From positions 14,321,501-14,385,500 of the forward strand of contig SMMW01000617.1 in NCBI GenBank assembly GCA_004794655.1: a stretch of 64,000 nucleotides of DNA, given 5' to 3'. This DNA comes from Marisa cornuarietis. Its lineage: Eukaryota; Mollusca; Gastropoda; Architaenioglossa; Ampullariidae. The notes beneath the pieces are model-generated. The model was not told where the DNA came from, did not search any database, and saw only the letters and a list, made by a program, of their open reading frames with translations. Made by a program: the position numbers and the translations under genes. Shown here in pieces: positions 57,601-64,000 of the stretch (its first letter is position 1; every line of letters starts with the position of its first letter).

Positions 57601-60559
57601 GACTGAGCTACTGAAACGGAGAAGGGTGGGCGAAACATGCTGTGCATGACATGATAAGCCACCTACACACCACCTGGTCCCTCTAGTCTAGTGATGAAGC
57701 AAACCAGCAACTACTCGGTGAGTGAAGTATTTCTGGCTGTCTACCCTTACATTTAATCTTATCAAAAGACAGTCGTTTCAAACAGAAAGAGGAGTCAACT
57801 CCCGGCACGGTTCATCCCTCACCACTTCCTTCCATCTGTCCTCAGATGTGGCAAACACCACATGGCAAATCATAGAGCATGGCAGGCAGTAGTGAAAGAG
57901 AGGAAAGTTGGCAGGTCTCTCGAGACTTTGCTGCACCACAAGGAGTGTAAGGATACATATCGCCACAAAAACAGTACATGGCAAGTTAGGTAGCATAAAC
58001 ACGCCCTACGCAGTCGAAACTAAGCAAACACACTAGCCAGCCAGAGCAGGATGAGGCATGAGTTGGAAAACTGTGTTCTCCATGTTCATTGGTCAACTGT
58101 GACCAATCAGGAGCGATCACCTGGAATTAGGTAGCTAATAGAGTAATCTCCATATAATCATGTCATCTGATGCAGTATGAAAAAGAAACACTTACACCAA
58201 CAAATGCCACCCGACATGGTGCAGAAGAGAAGAAACACAGAACAACTGCTTCACTGAAGACTGTGAAGTTTGTCCGACACAGGATTGCTAACTGGCCAAC
58301 TCGCTCTCCGTTTACACTCCCTGAAGAACAATTACCATTTCAACTCGTCAATGATGATTACAACAGTATAACATTTACATATTCAGAGTAAGCATTTGTG
58401 TCTATAACTTTCACATAAAATTCCTGATGTGTAAAATCAAGCAAAACTTATATCCAAAGGTATAACATCATTGATATTTAAAACAGTTCTCAATTAAATA
58501 CTTTTCAATTAAACTTAAAACAGAAAAACGAAAAGAAAAAAAAGCTCTCATGATGGTTTCATAGGATCCACCTACCTTGCTTTCCATGCCCTACAATGGT
58601 CTTTTTCTCATCCTTCATTGTTTCCAGAATAATGCCTGCCATTCGGGAAATCTCAGGACCAAACCGAAAAGACTAAGATCAAACAAATATTTTTAAAAAG
58701 TTGTGGGTGAAATGATCTCAAAACTGGATAAATTTTGCCTCACCTTTTATATGTTACGATCACTTTTTGTTTAGAGGAATACAATCTGTAGACTTTGTAA
58801 AATGCTTTGCAAATTTTAAATCTCACTCACATACACACAAACACACACACACAGACAACCAAACTCATGAGTCAATCCAGCAAAACAGGGATAAAACTAT
58901 ACATGTAATAATACTTGCAAACCAAAGACGACACCTATTCTTGGAGAATCTAGATTTAAAATAAAACAAAATTATTAAAATTTTATTTTTTCCATACTCA
59001 CTGCAAACTCCCAACAAAATATTTCTGAACCCCAGTTGGTACAGAGTGCAAACCCCTGCCCCTTCTAACCTTAACACTGACCCAGATCTAACCCTATCGC
59101 TATACTAAACCAACCTCATTCCAAACCCCAGCCCCCCCACCCCAAAAAAATAGAAATAAATAAATAAATAAAAGTGGCCATTGGTCAAACTCTGTCCTCA
59201 GTTTTATGGCATGCACACACTCACAAATAGTTCTTCTCTCTCTCTCTCTCTAATAGCTTAACAACACTACTGTGATTCTGAAAAGTACCTGTGTGAGATA
59301 AAAGATATGTGAGTGTTGAACTTGCTGCATGGCATTGACAGCACCACGGAAGGAGTAGATCTGCTGGTGTGGGTCACCAACGAATATCTTTGGTTGATGT
59401 TGGCGATGCAGTATATCAATAAGGGCTGCCACACAAAATAATAAGAACAACATGAATCAGTGAAAATAACTACATATTAATTCTGCATTATGGATCTGAT
59501 GTAACCTGTCAAATGTTAGCATATGAAAATGGCTTTAAGAATGGTTTCACACAATGGGCCTGGATTACAACTGTATTTATCAGGTGACCATTAACAGCAT
59601 AGCAATAAGTAGCCCAGGTTCAGCAAGTTAAAATCAATGACTGGATCTAAAACTGTAAAATAAAAACATTTAAATTCTCTTACACAGAGAGACTCTTGCT
59701 GCCATAAGACTGAAAACAAAAAAATGAAAACATCTGTCAAATCGAAACTCATTATTTACCAGGGGTCAAGTCTTGAGCCTCGTCCACAAGAATGACATCA
59801 TATCCAGAAAGTTTCGGTCTACTCAACTGATACAGCTTCATATATCCATCATGTGTCATCCGCACTCTGGTGTCCTGTAGATCCTTCATCCGATTCCAGT
59901 AGTACTCTGCATCTCTGGCATATTGCTAAGCAAAAGTTTGGGAAAACATGTTGAGCTTTAGCTGCGATCTTACTGACTGCACAGAACCTATACACGTCAT
60001 CACAAACACACACTATTGCACATCATCTGAAGATTTACCAATCCTGATTGGGTTACAAACTTCATCAATTTTCAAAACTTTTTTAATAAAGTTTATGTGT
60101 GACTATGAAATATTCTTTGAGTCAGATCATCAGATCGATACAAGTGTATGGTGTTCAGGTGTAACGAGTTTGTGTATAATGTGTGTCTATGTTGGGTGGT
60201 GGTGGTGCTGGATAGGTGGGGACAGTGAAACTGCCACGAGGTTCCCCGTGAAGGGCATCACGAATACCCACAAATATTGTTGTTAATAATTATTATTATA
60301 AGGCCGTGTGCTTACCTGCCTAGCTTGAAAAGGGACAGGTTCAAAGAGGCCAGAACTTTCACATATCTGTGTTTCTGGAGTATGGTATACACTGATTTCC
60401 TCATCAGATGAAGCAAAAAAATTATTAATAGTTCTCAGCACCATTTTTCCACGAACAAAATAGTTTCCTTTCTGATCCTTTTCAGTTTGTTCTGGAAGTG
60501 ACATGGCAACATAGAACACCCTTAGACTTCCCATATTCAGTTTTTTTGCTGCTTGATAC

Positions 60560-60615
<56 letters not shown>

Positions 60616-63600
60616 TTTTAGTCAAAATAGTAGGCTGACACATATGATACTGTGATGAATGATGAAACCAAATACTGTTCTGTATACTGTCCTTTTCTGT
60701 GCCATGCAAAAGCAAGGAACCCAAACACAGACAAAATTAGTAAGCAAACAGCACTTAGGAAACTACATTTATTTTAAATTACAAAAGAATACATCCAGGA
60801 TTTACTGAAAACAGTGAAAGAGGGTGAGGCACATACTCATTTTCCACTCTTGCATGAACTTAGTGAGGCCTAGAATATGACTGTCAATGATCTTCCCTAA
60901 GCAGGTGTCATGCATCAAAAGTATCACCCCACTTTGGTCCCCACCCATCGTTCAAACAGTTCTGTCCTACTCTCTCTCCAAATTCAAACACACAAGAGAA
61001 AAATCACATTTGCTTACACCAGGCAGCAGCATGAGTACTGTGATTTTATACAACTGTTTACAGTATTTTGATGGCAGCTGTATCCTCATTTCAATGTTTT
61101 AAGTCCCAGCTTTCATTGTGAAAAGCATCTTACCTTTTGCCAAAGACAGCATATGCCAGACTGTGTGCTGTCTTGCAGGTAACATTAGGAGGAAAATGCT
61201 TCTTGGCATGCTCACAGACAGACCTGTAATACAGCATGTCTATACATTCACAATCTGTTCACCCAGATGCTTAAACATAATTACAGGTATCACAATATGC
61301 TCACAGACATACACAAAATTCTCTATGCTGTCATGCCCAAACTTGATTATGTGCATTATGTGGTTATCTACATAGACATATACTTGCATATATGTAATTG
61401 TACACATGTGGGCACATACACACACACACGTGCGAAATAAAAATAAAAAGAAAGCTACAGGAACCAAGAAAAAGAAAACCTACATTATCTTGTCTTTCAA
61501 AAAAAAAAAAAAACTAAACTGATACATATTGTATGTATTTAGCTGGCTTGTCATACATTTTGCGTCACAAACCATTAAACACAGAGCAATCCATCATATA
61601 ATGATGTCTATTCAGTCTCTAATATCATTAGTGGATTCTGCAGGCTAGAATAAAAATATATTTCTCAATCCAGTTGTCAAGACTGTCACAGTTGTACACT
61701 ACGGGCATTTCAGCATTATAACCTCATGAACCAACATGGATAATTTATTTTTATATTTCTGTTCTGTACCCACTTGTTGAAAACAATAAGCAGAAATCGA
61801 AGGTTTGGCCTCATCTGAGTGTATCGAACCAAAGTTGTAGTCTTGCCTGTACCTGAAAATAAATTTGAACAAACACTGACAAAAAAGGACAGGCTGGTTT
61901 TAAAGTTTTATTGTGAGCGAATTCAAACAGCTTCACTTTACACAATAAATTTGGTAAGGGAATGCCATATGTACTCATTTGTTGTCTATTCCACCATCAC
62001 TAGGTCTGTTGTATAGTCACCTGGCGTTGGGTTTTTGGTATTTTACCGGCCCATTGCATAGCTAAGAATCTTGAGACCCAGCCTGCAAAAAGAAAATGTT
62101 GCCCACCCTTGTGATAGATATTACTGACCTTACACCCATTCACGAAAGTAACAGTCAGTCTGGAAGCCTATAAAACATCTACATTAAACTCTAACACTTT
62201 AAATACCTTTCTGCTTGGTGCTTCAAATCTGGTTCCACCTTTTTTGTCGGTATAGTTTTTATATATTAACTGTCATGATGCTCCGACCACATTACACAAG
62301 CACTACAATGATTATAAAGCATGTACTAATCAATCTTACCGACCTGCAAAAGCAATGATCTTCACAATGTCTCCAGGTTCAGGAGTGAACCTTATTATGC
62401 GCACTTGTTCATGAGTGAGACGCACTTCTGTTTCACCATGACTGTACACAGCCACAGGTTTTCATAAAGACAGAGATATAATAAACCCATTGACACTGGT
62501 CAAAGAACCAAAGGACAATCATCCTAAGGAACTTGGTCATAAATGTGTACATTATTTCCTGTAAAGCTAGACGTTAACATACTTTATCCACACACACAGT
62601 GCAATAAGCACACACATACACATAGTTAATATAAAAAAATACAAGTTCTGCATTTACAAATAATCAGTGGACCACCCAAGCATTTTGTTTTCCATTGTCA
62701 AGTTTTTCTGCCTTTTAATTTATTGTGACTTCTGTACACTTGAAATTTCCACTGTTTCTTCTCTTCATCATTACCATCACTGTCATCAATGTTGTCGCTA
62801 CCATCATCTTCACCACCAAATTCATTCATTCACAGAGAATCTATGCAACATGAAAATTCATATCAAATTCCTGTGCTGGACTGTTTAAAAATCAAAATAC
62901 TCTGAATTGTGAAAATTAGAATATCTAAAAATATCAAAGATAAGGTATAGCTTACCTGTACCGTACAATGCTCTGCTGTCCGGAGGAGCCGTTCATTGCA
63001 GACTGAAGCATGGAATGGTTGGACATCGACAAGTTCTCAAACAGGTAAAGTGCATAAAACAGGTGATAATGCATGGCACTCACTGCTGACCAGTTCTTCA
63101 GTTTACTCATCTGAATGTATGTGATGCTGAAAAGCCAATAATTATTATGTAGGACCGTGGAACCAAACTTTCTTTTTTCTAACATACAGATTGTCCCAGC
63201 ATCAACCAGGGATTTGGAAAAGCATAGCAGATTATATTGCTAGTAGAGCGCATAGACAAAAACAAATCTGTACATGCATAAGGCGCAGATGATAAAACAT
63301 TAATGGTAACAGAACTATGACAAATAAAACCATGTTTTCCCAATTGCATTACAGTATCTGAGTTACCCTGGTTTTTTTTTTTCACTATTTTGTGCTTTAC
63401 TGATCTGTATTTTGCAAATTACAGGAACGAAAACCCAGACTAAAACTACAATACTATGCATTGCTGTGCCAAAGAACTGCAAAAAATGTCATAGCAATAA
63501 TTTTGTACTTTCGTTAGTAATTTTGTACAATCATAATAGATTTAAACAACGAATGTAAAGAAAAACAGAGATCTGAAATAAGAAGAGATAATTTTAAGAC

Positions 63601-63882
63601 ATTAAGACAATTTAAGGCAACTATGTTCAGTTTCATTCACCACTAAGAAATGAGTTTCTACACAACGAACCCTTGTTCAGTGTTGACGCTTGCACCACAG
63701 TTGTGACTTGAACACTTCTGAAATGCCAAAAGAAATGTGGCAATGCAGTAGAAACACTCTATTATGTCTGTACATCGCACACATGCCCTTGGAGATGTTG
63801 AAAGCTGCAGCACAAGCGTAGTTTCTCTGACGGAAGTGGCTACCATGGCAAGTGCTGTGATCAGGCTCCAGGGGTTGGGCTC
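51665..63882 (-). CDS. FBH1: FBH1 (F-box DNA helicase 1) homologue, helicase half; 5' end outside window
   Basis: FBH1 is a 3'-5' UvrD-type helicase and SCF ubiquitin-ligase subunit that restrains RAD51 at stressed forks. Exons in transcript order: 63882-63716, 63126-62956, 62441-62344, 61852-61774, 61223-61134, 60559-60316, 59925-59760, 59425-59289, 58672-58576, 58320-58196, 56261-56198, 55269-55081, 54632-54537, 53974-53850, 52277-52152, 51814-51665. All phases agree; 707 residues plus TGA. Motif I AFAGTGKTTT is split by the 62344/61852 intron; then [35 protein letters not shown], motif II LVDEAQD, motif [21 protein letters not shown], motif [15 protein letters not shown], motif [10 protein letters not shown] and motif [16 protein letters not shown]. 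The first visible exon continues a frame from beyond 64,000, so the F-box is not covered. As I remember it, vertebrate FBH1 ends in paired cysteines; the C-terminal ~90 residues here do not show them clearly. Introns carry retrotransposon fragments. Confidence 0.93.
52915..53425 (+). mobile_element. internally deleted RTE-like retrotransposon in an FBH1 intron
   Basis: It opens with an N-terminal reverse-transcriptase segment ([36 protein letters not shown]) and after about 53,190 jumps to the C-terminal tail ([13 protein letters not shown], then AQDKPE-like, PLSADTSI-like in shifted frames). The catalytic palm is absent and stops interrupt the frame. It lies in the intron between FBH1 exons 53,850-53,974 and 52,152-52,277, antisense to the gene. 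Confidence 0.7.
55455..55690 (+). mobile_element. decayed CR1-like reverse-transcriptase fragment
   Basis: Reads [20 protein letters not shown], then [20 protein letters not shown] and [12 protein letters not shown], aligning by eye with the LQRVQNSAARL...LHWLPIRSRIQYK region of the 48,330 copy. It lies in the FBH1 intron between exons 56,198-56,261 and 55,081-55,269. Confidence 0.6.
56470..57235 (+). repeat. possible decayed retroposon in an FBH1 intron
   Basis: The block ends GAATGCGCTATATAAATCTA followed by (ATT)n, the same tail style as the CR1 and SINE tails in this window, suggesting a degenerate element ending at ~57,230. The body has no recognisable frame. Confidence 0.35.
60562..60613 (+). 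repeat. (CA)n microsatellite abutting an FBH1 splice acceptor
   Basis: On the transcript strand this is ~25 TG units ending GTGCAG, the acceptor of the exon 60,559-60,316. The sequence TTTTGACTAAAATAG just upstream of the run in transcript order fits a branch point. Confidence 0.93.
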
Positions 63883-64000
63883 CTGTAAGTAGTCAGTTTA
63901 GCATTCAGCCTCAAAGGTAGACAATTTTATGTTATATAATGTATTGCTGTTTCTTCATTATTATATCAAAAATATCATGACCATGATATCTTTACTTGCA

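Noticed and set aside
63658..63715. Extension of the first visible FBH1 exon to the frame end ([11 protein letters not shown]...)
   Set aside because: A donor after AA at 63,716 gives phase 2, matching the next exon; the extension ends in a stop and has no family similarity.

Overview
This is eukaryotic DNA: AT-rich, with multi-exon genes, GT-AG introns, long CA/TG microsatellites, and many non-LTR retrotransposons, tRNA-derived SINEs and small inverted-repeat elements. A MON2 gene, an FBH1 gene and a CUB/EGF/Ig serine protease together suggest a lophotrochozoan, most likely a gastropod mollusc. This placement is inference from gene content and repeat style; no ribosomal or mitochondrial marker is present.

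Layout. 1-13,236 holds no recognisable coding exon: microsatellites, three copies of a hAT-like miniature element, one copy of a second miniature element, a retrotransposon 3' scrap and SINEs. 13,237-31,962 (minus) is the 5' half of MON2, 18 coding exons giving exactly 793 codons with every splice phase consistent. Its remaining ~900 residues are not in the window, so 1-13,236 is either one very long intron or an assembly break. MON2 introns carry a CR1-like element and an L1/Tx1-like element. 32,352-35,053 is a divergent intergenic region with a YY1-type promoter motif on the MON2 side, a TATA box on the protease side, and transposable elements between.

35,194-48,045 (plus) is a complete 18-exon gene for a 942-residue secreted serine protease: signal peptide, three CUB, two EGF, two Ig and a trypsin domain with full catalytic triad. 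It is built like the complement proteases C1r/C1s/MASP, but Ig domains stand where those have CCP domains. This is the most interesting content of the window. At least four of its 17 introns begin with tandem arrays that include, or directly abut, the 5' splice site.

48,330-49,932 is a recent CR1-like retrotransposon just behind the protease. 51,665-63,882 (minus) is the helicase half of FBH1 (F-box DNA helicase 1), 16 coding exons, 707 residues plus stop, with all UvrD-type helicase motifs; its 5' end, including any F-box, lies beyond 64,000.

The three genes have no evident joint pathway: MON2 acts in Golgi/endosome traffic, FBH1 in replication-fork and recombination control, and the protease is probably extracellular. 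Gene models come from reading splice sites by eye, phase checks and remembered family sequence; no alignment or transcript was available.
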